NCBI GenBank assembly: GCA_022419385.1
Contig: JAJUBI010000007.1
Coordinates: forward strand, 1,521,768 to 1,585,767
DNA length: 64,000 nt
Reading direction: 5' to 3'
Origin: Paraconiothyrium sp. Pb-2020
Taxonomy: Eukaryota > Ascomycota > Dothideomycetes > Pleosporales > Didymosphaeriaceae
In this document: piece by piece, positions 10,817 to 21,940 of the stretch
Layout: each line of letters begins with the position of its first letter
Numbering within the stretch: the first letter of the stretch is position 1
The notes under the pieces: generated by a model
What the model saw: the letters and a program-made list of their open reading frames with translations, nothing else
Told to the model about the DNA's origin: nothing
The model's database searches: none
Translations under genes and position numbers: made by a program

Positions 10817-12677
10817 TCACAACCCCACAACCTTCAACAACTTATCGAACCGTGGAGTTCCAAATCCGGTAACTGGATCCCAGCCTTCAGTAGCAGTGAA
10901 TCCCGTCGTGTTACATCCAAGCGCACTTCCACTCGTAACATCCACAAACGCAGCCTTGCCTTTCTTGTACAACCACGGGTTCAAGAACCCCAAGGTCGGC
11001 TTCCCCCGCGCAATGAGCGCATCGTTCAACAGCGCAAAGATCGCCGCAGCCGTAGGCGTCGCGGCACTGGTACCATCCACGCGTCTCAAAGTCCCGTTCC
11101 AGATGATGGTGTAGTTGACGCCATACACGGACAGATCGGGGTACGCTCTCCCACTCTTGTTGTACAAGCCGGAAAACTCATCGCCGAGGGTGTGCAGGTA
11201 CGAAGACACGGCTTTGGACTGCCACGCCGGCTGGGGAAAGTAGTTTGAGAAGCCGCCGCCAGTGGAGAACTGGTTCCGTGGATCGTAGGCCGCGACTTCT
11301 GGGTTGAAGCCCACGGTCGCCCCGATCGAAGTTACGTACGGACAGCTCGACGGGAACAGAGGAATGAAGCGAGTGCTGTTGTCGACGTTGGACTTGCAGG
11401 ATCCACCGGGCTGAACACCGCCTACGCCACCGTCTCCGCTACCAAAGATGATGGAGACGCCACGGGCGCTGAGCTGTGCAAATTGCGAGCACACTACTTT
11501 GGCGTAGGAGTAGGGGACGGTTTGTTCGTTGTCCTCGTAGGAATTTGAGATGACTTGAGGCACGAAGGGTTGGCGCAGAACGTAGTTCACCCACGTGAGG
11601 TACGGTTCGTTGTCCACCTCTGGATTATCTGCGTCTGGGGTGAACGGAGGGGGATTCCCGCCGGTGGACCATGCGAGGAGCGGAGTCGGCCATGAGACAC
11701 CCAGGATGGTCTGGACGTCGAGAGCGCCTTCAACACCGGTGCGAGCTGCAAGCTGCTCGGGAGTGTTCGGTGTTTGCTGTATAGTTCCATTAGCAATGGA
11801 GATCTGCTTGAAGGTGTAGGCGCCGGAGATGGCTTCGGGGCGGTAGTTCTTCAGGTAGATGGCGGCGTCTGAGCGGTTGTTTAGTTCGCCCAAGTAGTTG
11901 GCCAGTCCGATTTGGTTGCGGCCAGCTGCTTTAGGCTTGTAGTCGACGGTGCCGTAGAGTGTTCGGAGGCAGAGTGGTGTTACACCCGCAGTGTCGCAGA
12001 CCTTCTCCACGGTGGGTTTGTCACCATACGATGCCTGCACTGCAGGAACTTCTGCCTTTCCAGGGACAGACAAGTAAGTCTTTGCCTGGGGCACAGTACG
12101 CATGAATGCCGTAGTCGGCTGTACAGCCGAGATGTGTTCGTGCAAATGCAGCGGGAGACTCCACTCGTGTGTTCGAACCAATTTTGAACCATCCTCGTGC
12201 TGATAGACGGAGTAGTTGGTCTGGAGCATCTCTTCAATTTTGGCAATTGGCAGCGTGAAAGATAAGAAGTCGCCAGCTGGACTGGCCTCAATGTGTTCCG
12301 GCGCAATATGTTCGTGCAGCCATTCGCGAACAAGATCGGTCGACTCATCCGCCGGCTTGACCAGCTCGTTGACTTCAGCAAGGCTCAGGTGTTTACCGTA
12401 ACGAGGATGGTCAGGGTCAGAGACTGGGATTGTCAGCTCTGCTTCGTCGTTGTGAGAACCTATACTCACTTTCCCACAGGTGCTCCTCCAATACCTCGAA
12501 TTGACCTTGCTTTACGGCAACTTGAAGGCGCATCAGATGATGGCCTGGTGCGTCTCCAACACGAGAGAACTCCGAGGGAACAGCATGCCTCTCTTTGACA
12601 ATATAACGGCGATTCAGAGTAGGCTTTGCGGACGACAAGCCCAGCAGAATCGCCGAAAAGATGATTGAGCCTCGCAT
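10817..12677 (-). CDS. Secreted tripeptidyl-peptidase-like sedolisin (peptidase S53)
   Basis: Exons 12470-12677 and 10817-12423 with a 46-nt intron give 604 aa. The signal peptide (MRGSIIFSAILLGLSSA) is followed by a pro-domain containing SDPDHPRYGKHLSLAEVN, the typical sedolisin activation-domain motif. The catalytic domain shows the S53 set: Glu301 and Asp305 in TGVEGALDVQ, the oxyanion Asp400 in FGSGDGGVGG, and Ser522 in DGTSAATP. The C-terminal DVTSGSALGCN and GWDPVTGFGTP segments are the calcium-binding region. Such enzymes are acid-active extracellular proteases that release tripeptides from N-termini; exact specificity cannot be read here. All key residues are present and the length is normal. 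Confidence 0.93.
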
Positions 12678-12780
12678 CTTGTCTCAATGCCTCGTCTCCG
12701 AAAGCTGGCAGACAAGCGGAGTGGTCTGTTGAACGAGCTGAGAAGACACGAACCAAGCAATACCAAGCACCCGGCTCGTA

Positions 12781-12787
12781 CCTTATA
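12781..12787 (-). promoter_or_regulatory. Probable TATA box of the sedolisin gene
   Basis: On the minus strand this reads TATAAGG, 104 bp before the sedolisin start codon. Confidence 0.4.
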
Positions 12788-13738
12788 TGCTGCAAGCAAT
12801 GACAAGCGGGGATGTTATGGATCGCTACCGTGCACGTACCTGGTAGATGGTGGATCTTGGCCCCGTTAGGAAGCTGTCTTAATCTATCGCCCTGACGCTA
12901 GGCTAGGAACGTTAGGTGCGCAACGTCGGTCGACGGGCGATCCTGGATAGGGACGTCGTGAGGCGAGGTACGAGTGTTGCATGCGATATGACGGCCGTGA
13001 TGGCGTCAGTGATATCTCGTGTGTCGAGTCCAGCGTGTGGTACAAATCTTCTGCTCGGTTGGAGGTGGCACATGCGCCTGCGATATTCCAGTCGTCCAGC
13101 TTAATTCAGTTAACGAGTGAAACTACATGAGCAAAATTAAAAGATTTTGTACCGAATTGAAAGCATGGACTCGACAGTGTTCATGAGCGCAGGTTTTAGT
13201 CGACATCTTCAAGACGTGACGGGAGACTTATATCTGTCGATGTCTAACTCGCCTACTATGTACTTACAAGTTGGTCTAGTTTGTCTTTTTATCATCCAGC
13301 GAAGACATCCTCGGACGACGAACTTATATGAGGTCTTGAGGCTGCGTAAGCAGCGCACTGATCGGTAATCGCAAAGGCGAAAGCAGTGTGATTGGCACTG
13401 GATATCTTAGCCGATGCCACATCAGTGCCCGGACGCTTTTGAAGTTCCATCGATGAACAAGATCAGATACAGAGCTGTCTTGGTATAGTCGCATCCGGGC
13501 ACGTGATGTCGTCATTCACTGCCAAGAGTTAGTGGCAACAAGATAGCGGTTGACGCACGGTGGCGTGGAGCAGGATGATCAGATCACAGTGCATGGCATG
13601 GTATTTCTTTCCAGCCCTGTTCACATCAAGGGTAGAAAATCAATGCCGCGGACACGGTTGATTCACCTAAGCTACACGTTACTGTCACTGTAGATTCGCA
13701 AACACGTCGAGTGACTCTACATCTTCAGGTAGCTAATG
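12788..13738. other. Intergenic interval, divergent promoter region
   Basis: Sequence between the sedolisin promoter and the F-box-like gene. No coding motif is visible; it probably carries the upstream regions of both divergent genes. Confidence 0.45.
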
Positions 13739-13747
13739 TATATATAG
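13739..13747 (+). promoter_or_regulatory. Probable TATA box of the F-box-like gene
   Basis: A run of TATATATAG about 145 bp before the ATG at 13892. Confidence 0.35.
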
Positions 13748-13891
13748 CAGCCCCTGCTAGTCCGCCTCAGCCTCTCACTTCATTTTTACCACGACAATAT
13801 CCCACAAAACGCCACCCTTGACTGATTCTCTCGACCGTATTTTGACCTCAACCACACATACGTCGCCCTGATTGCTTCTGGCCAGCCAACT

Positions 13892-15289
13892 ATGCCGCGC
13901 CGAAACCCGACCACTGCAGATTCTGACCAAAGTTTTAATGTCGCGGATATGCTCAGCAGGAGCCTAGCAGCTATGCGCCTAGCGGAAGACAAGGAGAGGG
14001 ACGCCCGATGGCGCATTATGCAGGAACAACGGCGGGCCAAGCAAACCGTTCTCGCGGAGCAGAAAGATATCGAGGACAAGAAAACTGCCGCTGCGGAGAA
14101 ATTGGAGAACTCCCAAGCAGAATACCGCAACCAGAAAAGGCTAGCGCTAGAGACTTTGGGCCCGTTCCTGTCATTACCTGCAGAACTGCGCAACTATATC
14201 TACTCGTTCTGCAAGGTGCCCAAGCTCCTACTCCTCAGAAGCCGAACAAATGATGATGACAATAAGACAGTCGGCGAATATCTCGCTTTGACGCAAGTCA
14301 ACAAACAAATCCGCGCTGAGTTCAAGCCTATGCACGGAGAGTGGATAAAGGGAGCAACGGTCGACCCCTAGAAGGTCATGGACTTCGCTAATACCTTCTT
14401 TGCTGTGGATGACTCGATTATTGAGGAGCCAAAAACTGGCATGTCACACCTACCTTACAGTCATTCAAACGACAGTGGGCCTATCATCACAATCTATCTA
14501 AGACCTTTTCCTTGCTTCGGCTCTAGCGATTTCCAAAGCCCAAGACTGGACCTCAAACCGCTTCTCGAGCTGGCTATATACCCTCCCAACTTGCGATTTA
14601 AGCTCTTATTTATGTCGCCTAAAGAGTCTAGCCGTCAGTGGAGCCTCGATGACATGACGTGGAACTCTTCGGCGGATGGCTGCGGCTACCCTTATTATCA
14701 GAGAAGGTGCGTGCTCACTGACCAACTACGACGTCTCTTCAATGCTCTACAGGACGACGGCGCGAATTCTGTATGGGCCTTCTTCTTAGCGTATGTGCGC
14801 ACGTTCGAGTTGGGCGGTACAAGAGCTGGAATTCCCGAAGTGAAAATCACGTTGGATCAACAAGTTCCCTTTTTCACTACCTCAATGTGGTGCGATGCCT
14901 GGGGATTCGAGTGGGACTCTGTGGAGTGGCACGTGTGGGAATTCCTCCGTGGGTGCTTGATGGATTTCCGTATCACTATATGCGGCGGGTCTGAGGAGGT
15001 AGAGAAAATCATCGATCCAGAAGAGATGGTACTGAGGAGATATATACCTCCACGGAGCTCGGACCATCTCGATGCGTTCGCCAATGACCGGGCTGACCGA
15101 AGGTATATTCATAAATCAAGGGTCTCCTCTCCAGTCCACTCAACTTCCTCTAGATCAGACTTGCCCCTTCAAGGGCCTTATCTATCGCGACACGCAGACT
15201 GCCTGGAAAGTCGTAATGTTCAGCTTCTGCAAGAAACAATGCATCACTCTCTGATGAGAAGTCGTACGAGCGGTTCGCTGACTTCATAA
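13892..15289 (+). pseudogene. F-box-like (2EXR-type) gene interrupted by one in-frame TAG
   Basis: The frame opens at 13892 with an N-terminal charged helix (about residues 30-85, likely coiled coil), then FLSLPAELRNYIYSF, an F-box-like motif typical of fungal 2EXR and related proteins, and LTQVNKQIRAEF. A TAG at 14369-14371 stops it after 159 residues. The very next codons continue in the same frame (KVMDFANTFFAVDD) for 300 more residues of ordinary protein sequence. No short intron with sound sites removes the stop. The C-terminal end after about 15110 is uncertain because a possible donor (GTATAT) lies there. It is either a gene with a recent nonsense mutation, a truncated product, or a base error. 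Function of this family is not established beyond possible SCF substrate recognition. Confidence 0.6.
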
Positions 15290-15453
15290 CCCGGTTGCAA
15301 GCGATGTCAGTTGGTACGGGCCGCTAAAGCTAAAGTCTGGATGCAAACCACGGTACCCGCGCGTAGCAGTCAAGGAAGGACCAACATAAGAGTTCCAACC
15401 ACCTGCCGCAATTCCGCAACAGGAAATTATACCGGGGAGAATACTTGTATCGC

Positions 15454-16392
15454 ATGGGAATGCTCGAGATGAAGCATGACTACAGCTCGAAGGCTTTCAC
15501 CACCCGTGCCACGGCAGACCTTACACCAAAAACTCTCAAAGGGTTCATGTCTTTTTCAGCGGAAATTCGCAACCACATATACGTATAGTGCAACCTTGAC
15601 CAAGAAACAAGGTCCCATCGTACGAACCGCGCCACTGATCAATGAATTTAGCATCTGGCGGCAAAACGATCAGCAACTTCATCGCTCTCACGCAAGCCAA
15701 TAAGCAAATCCGGGCTGAGCTTAGGCCTCTGTGGATCGAGAACACGTTCAAACCGCTCTCGAAGCGTGGCTTTACCGAGCAGAGTTTGGTTCCGCACGCG
15801 GTCTGCGTAATACTACATCCTGGTGAGTCGTCTGCCTTTGGAAATACGTTCTTCCCTACGATGGACACGACACAAACTGCGACAAAAACCGACAAAATCC
15901 TGACGTTTTACCTTCTCAAACACATTTTTCAAGACATGTGGATCATCTATTGAATGCGATGACAATACGTCGGCGTCTTCCCTACTGATCTACCTGCATT
16001 GGCATGGTATTGTCTTGTTGGTCATCCATGGCATGTGGATGCGCCGCTCTTTCGATGATGATGGGTTTGACAGGTGGACCCCAATGCATTGAAGCAGTGG
16101 GAGCAATGGGACAGAATGTGGCACTATGTGTACACTTCTTCCTTTAAAATTTCAAAACTATAAGTGCTGGGTCAGCGCCACAACCAAGGCAAAATCTAAC
16201 CTACGTCACGATCATACGTACGGTACTTCAAGATCTTCGAACAATTCAATGAAAGAGGTATACTTGAAAAGCGCATTTACAATGTCTTCATGCCTGACGA
16301 ATCCAATATATACAAAGAACTGACCTACAACCACTCTGCACCTAAGAAAAATCACGGATTCTCTGCGGATAACCGAACGATGGTCCCTCTCA
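15454..16392 (+). pseudogene. Decayed tandem relative of the preceding F-box-like gene
   Basis: The reading begins YRMGMLEMKHDYSSK and reaches GFMSFSAEIRNHIYV, matching the F-box-like motif of the preceding gene, then a TAG. A frame change near 15640 picks up FIALTQANKQIRAELRPLW, the counterpart of LALTQVNKQIRAEFKPMH upstream. Later pieces in other frames (VDPNALKQWEQWDRMWHYVY at about 16076, then YFKIFEQFNERGILEKRIYN at about 16225) show the gene once ran to about 16390. Several stops and frame shifts make this non-functional. It overlaps the 3' end of the convergent sialidase-like gene. Confidence 0.65.
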
Positions 16393-17484
16393 ATTCAACA
16401 TAACATTCTGGCTCAGCGCTCCCTTCCCATTCACACCCGACATGACCAGAAGATGGCTCTGATCCAACAGCGACATCCCCGACCAGTTCGACTGATCCGC
16501 AAACACGGTGAACTTGTTCCCCCACGTCTTGCCTCCGTCCGTGCTCGTCATGATCTTCGTAGCACAATTTGCATACCCGGTCGTCGACTCGCGATCCTCA
16601 TCCGTCAAAAAGCTCACCACCAACGTGCCCCAGACATTCCACACCTGCGGGGCGCCAGCAGCCTTGCCACTCGGCGGCGTAAACACGCGCTGCCTGTTCC
16701 CCCACGTCTTACCATCGTCGTTCGACGTCACGCTGGAAACGACGAAGCGTCCGTTTTCACCTTCGGTGGTCTCAAATACAGCGATGAGCGCGCCGTCGTT
16801 GTCGATGGGCGCAACGCCCAACATGCCATCTCGCGCGTTGATGTCTGTGCCTGAGATCGTCTTCGGGCCACTCCATGTGTTACCACCATCGGTGCTCGTC
16901 CGCATGATGCTATCCTGGTCGCCGGCGCTGTTCTCTGCAGAGTAGAAGATTTGCAACGTTGTTCCATCATGTGCGTAGCGAATGAAGGGTTCCCAGAGGC
17001 CGTTGACGCCCGACGGCACACGCTCGTCCACGGTGGTCAGATACTTGAAGTTTACCCCTTCGTCGTCAGAGTAAGAGATGCTGATACGGAAGTACGTGTA
17101 GGTCCCGTCTGTTTTGCGATCGTGGTTGCGGTACGCATAGAGCACGCGCCCATTGTTGAGCACGAAGGGGAACCCGTTGTTCATATCATGAGTGGCACGA
17201 GGGCCGCGGAAGACCTCACCCAGAGGAGACCATGAACCACCGGCGTCCGTGGATTTCACTGTCTTCAGAACGAGTTCGGGATTGTCACCGGGGGTCGTCA
17301 AGGTGAATGCGCCGATCATGGTGCCGTTCGGGAACTTGTTCGTGGCGCGCGGGTACTCTGCGCTGTCGGAGACCATAACGGCGGGTGCGCCATTGTTTAC
17401 TGGTACGCTGCCAGCGCGTGCAGACAGATGTAGTGGTGTTGCGAGCGCCGTTGAGGCGAAGGTAATAAGGTGTCCAAGACGCAT
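16390..17484 (-). CDS. Secreted sialidase-fold glycosidase with four Asp-boxes (possibly GH93-like)
   Basis: Single exon, 364 aa. A signal peptide (MRLGHLITFASTALATPL) precedes a six-bladed beta-propeller type sequence. Four Asp-box motifs of the form SxDxGxxW are visible: STDAGGSW, STDGGNTW, SNDDGKTW and STDGGKTW. An early arginine follows in YPRATNKFPNGTMIGAF, the place of the first triad arginine in sialidase-fold enzymes. Fungal secreted proteins of this size and pattern include GH33 sialidases and GH93 exo-arabinanases. The pattern YPR...G..IGAF recalls GH93, but I cannot decide. It probably acts outside the cell on arabinan or another glycan. The short propeller without extra domains is normal for the group. 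Confidence 0.78.
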   Translation of the reverse strand: MRLGHLITFASTALATPLHLSARAGSVPVNNGAPAVMVSDSAEYPRATNKFPNGTMIGAFTLTTPGDNPELVLKTVKSTDAGGSWSPLGEVFRGPRATHDMNNGFPFVLNNGRVLYAYRNHDRKTDGTYTYFRISISYSDDEGVNFKYLTTVDERVPSGVNGLWEPFIRYAHDGTTLQIFYSAENSAGDQDSIMRTSTDGGNTWSGPKTISGTDINARDGMLGVAPIDNDGALIAVFETTEGENGRFVVSSVTSNDDGKTWGNRQRVFTPPSGKAAGAPQVWNVWGTLVVSFLTDEDRESTTGYANCATKIMTSTDGGKTWGNKFTVFADQSNWSGMSLLDQSHLLVMSGVNGKGALSQNVMLN

Positions 17485-17590
17485 GTTGTTTCGTCTGTGC
17501 GATGTTCAAGACCTGCTTGCTGATTTTTTGAAAATGAAAATGGTAATAAAAAATGGGGGCGATGAGATAGAGCCTCCTACCAAGCTCTTG

Positions 17591-17597
17591 CTATATA
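17591..17597 (-). promoter_or_regulatory. Probable TATA box of the sialidase-fold gene
   Basis: Reads TATATAG on the minus strand, 107 bp before the start codon. Confidence 0.4.
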
Positions 17598-18221
17598 CTA
17601 TTACTATCGGACAACCAGACCAAGTGTTACCTTGCTAATGTTGTTCGCCTGGCGCGAATCCTACGACACCCTCCCCAAACAGGCAGTGGTGACTCGCTTT
17701 TCGCATGTTTACCGGCCTGGTGCCGGCGTCCATGCTATGAAACAGAACAACGGGCACCCAAAGAGAGATAGTCATGCGATGAAGCCCAGTAGCACTGAGG
17801 CGGAGTTGGCGTTGGGGGCCAGGAGCATTGTGGCGGAGATGCGTACCGTTTCACGATCGGCAGCGCCACGGAGAATACCTTGTTTTTAGCGTAGACTTCG
17901 AGCCAATCAGGTTGTGATCCGCCCGGAAGCCGTGGGGGCTTCTCTTTGCAGAAGATTGTCGAGGTTTGTAGATGGAGCGAGGAGACTCATGTTTGGTCGT
18001 CGTCTCGCACGACACTCGACGGGTGCGCTGAGAAAGACCAGAATCGCGCTAACGCTGTTTAGGAACACCCCACACCGCCCTTATTCGCTACGCCCTTGAA
18101 GACGAAAAACTACAATTCTGCAAAGGAAGGTATATAATCGCTTATCGGTGATCAAAGGTCTTAGCAAAAGCACAAAAACATAGACAGAATCGGCATTTCC
18201 CGAGAGTGTTGTAGCTTCAGG
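17598..18221. other. Intergenic interval, divergent promoter region
   Basis: No coding signal recognised. It lies between the divergent sialidase-fold and acetyltransferase genes. Confidence 0.45.
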
Positions 18222-19298
18222 ATGGTTACCCAAAACGACCCTTTCCGCAGCGCTCGCCTCTTTTGTACGTGATCTTCACCCCTCAGATTCCTCTATGGTG
18301 AATGAGAAAAAGGCCCCCATTAGGAGGGGACTTCAAAGCTTTGTGTTAAGAGATGCATCCAAATGGCCCTCCAGAGGTACTAACGTTGTCATCCTCCCTT
18401 ATAGATCGCGCCGTCCGCGGTGCTGAAGACGATGTCTTTTTCGCTCAGATAAACGACGATCGGATCGGGTACATGAACAGCAACGCCAGCAACAACCGCC
18501 TTCCTGGACCAAGCGATGCAGAACGCTTCCGCAAGTCCATGGAAGACAACCTGCTTTCAGCCGTACATGCCCCTCAAGTAGTCTTATCAAACCCACCCTC
18601 GCTCTTTCTTTCCTTATTCACCCTACGCCGTCTCTACTCCTGTGGTGTGCGTGAAGATCCCTACCATATGTTGTTCTCTCGCTACTTTTCGTCCTCAAAG
18701 CCTGCAACATCAATGTTTCCGCTACTTCACCTACTCAAAACTTCCAACGCCATCTTCTCCTTTACTTTAATTTATCCCCAAGGCTAACACACATCCAGAT
18801 AATCTGTCTTCCCCAAACAAACGTACCCACCCACCACCCCCCATCCCATCCCTCACCACTAACAACCCCACAGCCGACGGCACCCCTTCACCCGCCCCCA
18901 AACCCGGCACCCCCATCGGCCAAATCCACCTCAACGGCTGTCCCCAGCGCTTCGCCCACCACCGCAACACCGAAATAGGAATCGACATCCTACCCCCCTA
19001 CCAAGGCCAAGGATACGGCTCCGAAGCCATCCGCTGGGTCCTCGACTACGCGTTCAAGCGCGCAGGACTGCACAAAGTACGGATACGCGCGTTTGGGTGG
19101 AATGAAGGGGCGTGCAAGTTGTATGCTAGGCTGGGCTTTGTGGAGGAGGGGAGGGAGCGCGAGGCGTTGTGGCATGAGGGGAGGTTTTGGGATAGTGTGG
19201 AGTTTGGGATGGTGGAGGGGGAGTGGTGGGCGTTGGTAGAGGGGGAGAAAGAGAGGAGGGAGAGAGAGGCAGAGGTGGAGAGTAGGAGGATGATTTGA
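18222..19298 (+). CDS. GNAT-family (RimJ/RimL-like) N-acetyltransferase, exon structure partly unresolved
   Basis: The first exon is 18222-18264 (MVTQNDPFRSARLF). A 140-nt intron with a perfect GTACTAAC branch joins it to the exon starting at 18405, giving FYRAVRGAEDDVFFAQINDD, a normal RimL-type start. The last exon begins at 18874 and carries the acetyl-CoA site IDILPPYQGQGYGSEAIRW (the QGQGYG loop) and LYARLGFVEEGREREA, ending in a charged helix. Between about 18577 and 18873 a small exon with IICLP (18799-18822) fits the family, but the phases miss by one base, so at least one junction is uncertain. The middle intron of about 220 nt is long for this genome. It acetylates an amine using acetyl-CoA; the substrate is unknown. 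Confidence 0.7.
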
Positions 19299-19472
19299 TT
19301 TGGTATAGCAGGTGGGAGCAGGGAGCCATCGTCCGCCCTTGGAGTAGTCGAGTTTTCAAGAGTCCACTATGTCGTTGGATACGGATCGCCGTCCGTCCCT
19401 ATAGATGTTGCCTCTTGACGTTTGACCCGTCTTTAGATAGTGCAAAATATAAACAAGCATAATCCCGCTGGT

Positions 19473-21854
19473 TCAGACAACAACCTCCCTCGCCGACAGC
19501 TTCATTGTAGAATTCGAACTCCCCCTCTTCGCAGCTGTGTCATACAGCGCCTGGATATCCGCCTTCCACTGCTCCTTGTCCATACGGTTCACCCGTCTAT
19601 CATACGTCAACATGCCGTTGACTTCGCCCTCAACATCCGTCGTCTGCGTCCAAACCGCGCCCGAGCACGCATACTCTTGGATCTGGAACTTCAGCTCCTG
19701 GAAGATTATGTGCGCGCGGACGTTCCAGATCTCTTGCGTGGCATCGAGTTCGTAGGTGTTGTTTACGTGGTTGATGGAGTTTTCGACTTTCCAGGCGCTG
19801 GGAAGGAGGTTAGTGGATGGGATGTACCTTGGGGGAAAGAACTTACTGCTCCTCGGAGATGTTTTGACCGATCCCGCCGAACTCGCCCTGGATGGCAATG
19901 CGGTTATCCGTCTCTGGGTTGTAAGGTGAAGAATCGAGGGAGTACCAGGGTGTTCCGCACTGGGGAGATGAGTAGTGGTGATTGTCCTGCCGTATGTTAA
20001 TTCCAATGTGAAATATGGTCATAGTTCTACTCACATGGAAGTCACCCGCACCATGGTCGTGCCAGCCGGTCACGGAATCAATCAGGCGGGTGGGGTCGAT
20101 CTTGCGGACCAGATCAGTGAGTATGGCATCGATGCTCGTGTTGTGCACGCCATCATAGCCCTCCCAAGGTTGACCCCAACCTTCATTGTAAATGACCTAG
20201 ACACGTATTAGTTGCACATCTGAATGTCTGCTTTCGATGAAGGTGCCCTACCCATGTCACGATACTCGGGTAGCTCTTGAGTTGATTGACCAAAACTTCA
20301 AGCTGCCTGTTGAACTCTTCCTGTACAGTGTCTGGATCAAGAGAAGGCGTGAGAGACACCGGCGGACACTTCTTTGGGGTATCGTCAAGGTAAACCCAGG
20401 AGGTAGCAAGGGCTGGCATATCTTGAATGAGCATGAGACCGAGTTGATCGGCTGCCTGGTAGAAGAGCGCAGGTTCAACCTTGATCTACACCAAGAGTCA
20501 GCTGTCGCCCTTAAAACTATCAGAAGTTGACTTACATGCTTCCGCAACATGTTGTAGCCTACTTCCTTCAACGCTTTCAGATCGTAGACCATCGCCTCAA
20601 GACTTGGTGGCGAGTGCAGACCGTCCGGCCAATATCTGATATGTGTTAGCTGGTGAAAGTCACTTGCAATCGATTTTACATACCCTTGGTCAAGAGTGCC
20701 AAACATGAAGACGAACTCGCCGTTGAGCAGCGGCCTCTGGACGCCATTCACAACGCCCTTCGAAATGGTCCTGAATCCGGTATAACTCTGTACAGTGTCG
20801 CTTCCCATCTTAACTGTAATGTTATACAGTGTCGGACTATCAGGTGACCAAAGCTCAGGCGAGTCTACAACAAAGGAATGAGCCTGATTGACAGGTACCT
20901 TAGTCTGAACCTTGATTCTATCCGAGTTGGGCTCATGAATAATGAAGTCGGCAGTTCCAGTCGCGTTGGGTGTCGTATGAACCGTTACGTCGACTGACTC
21001 GGTCAGCAGGTTGCATTAGAGGGGAGGAGGTCACGTTACCTTTGCCATCAGCACCAGCGCTGATATCGAGTTTGTCGATGCTAGCAGCTGGGGCAGACTC
21101 GAGCCATACGGTTTGCCAGATACCACTACAGGGAGTGTAGAAAATGTGCTCTGGGATCAATTTCTGTTTGCCGAGCGGAATGTTGTTGCCAGCAAGGTTG
21201 GTGGGGTCGAATACGAAGACAACACTGAAAATTATTAGCAGAGCGCAGATGAGCAATTCAGTCATCACAAACAGCTCGTTGGTACCGTTCTTGTTGAGAT
21301 GATCTGTGACATCCGTGTTAAAGGACCAGTAACCACCAACATTGTGTGCGACCTGCTGCTCGTTGACAAAGACGGTTGCCTCATAATCAACCGCACCGAA
21401 GTTGAGCAAGACCCGGTCTGTCCAAGATGATGGCACGTCGAAGGTTGTTCGGTACCAGCTATGGATGGTCCAATTGCCCATGACACCTGAATTGGCGTTA
21501 GTGATGATTCGACTCGAAAGTACTTTACTCACCCGACAATGCGGACTCGAGGCAGAATGGAACTAGTACGGGGTTTTCGAGGTCCTGTCGGAAGGGAGGA
21601 TTATCCAACTCAGCAGCACCGCCAGTGGCGTTGCGGTACTGCCAGACGCCGTTGAGATTCTTCCAGTCGGAACGCGCCATCTGCGGCCTTGGATACTCAG
21701 GCCAGGGATTTGTGCCCACCTTCTCGGTCCATGGTGTATCCAGTGGACCCTTCTTCAGGACGTAATCATTGGTCGAGTTCGTCGAGTTTCCTTGTCCGAG
21801 CACAGTCGACACGAACAAAGCAATGACTCCTATCGAAGGAAGCATCTTGTTCAA
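19473..21854 (-). CDS. Secreted glycoside hydrolase family 2 enzyme (beta-galactosidase/glucuronidase-like)
   Basis: Nine exons: 21533-21854, 21273-21486, 21040-21224, 20684-20993, 20536-20635, 20252-20485, 20035-20196, 19847-19986 and 19473-19797. The eight introns are 46-55 nt. The sum is 1992 nt, giving 663 aa. The signal peptide MNKMLPSIGVIALFVSTVLG is followed by the jelly-roll domain (WYRTTFDVPSSW, LNFGAVDYEATVFVN, PCSGIWQTVWLE), an Ig-like domain, and the TIM barrel. Two catalytic glutamates are clear: acid/base E460 in IYNEGWGQ and nucleophile E544 in IQGEFGG, 84 residues apart as in GH2. NxS/T sequons near the N-terminus suit secretion. It removes terminal beta-linked sugars (galactose, glucuronate or mannose class); specificity is not readable. 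Confidence 0.93.
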
Positions 21855-21933
21855 ACACTAGGAAACCGGGACCTCGAAGAAGCCGATGGATTGAGATAGG
21901 GAGTGGAAATGATCAATGGGGGTATGGGAATGG

Positions 21934-21940
21934 CCTTATA
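21934..21940 (-). promoter_or_regulatory. Probable TATA box of the GH2 gene
   Basis: Reads TATAAGG on the minus strand, 80 bp before the start codon. Confidence 0.4.
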
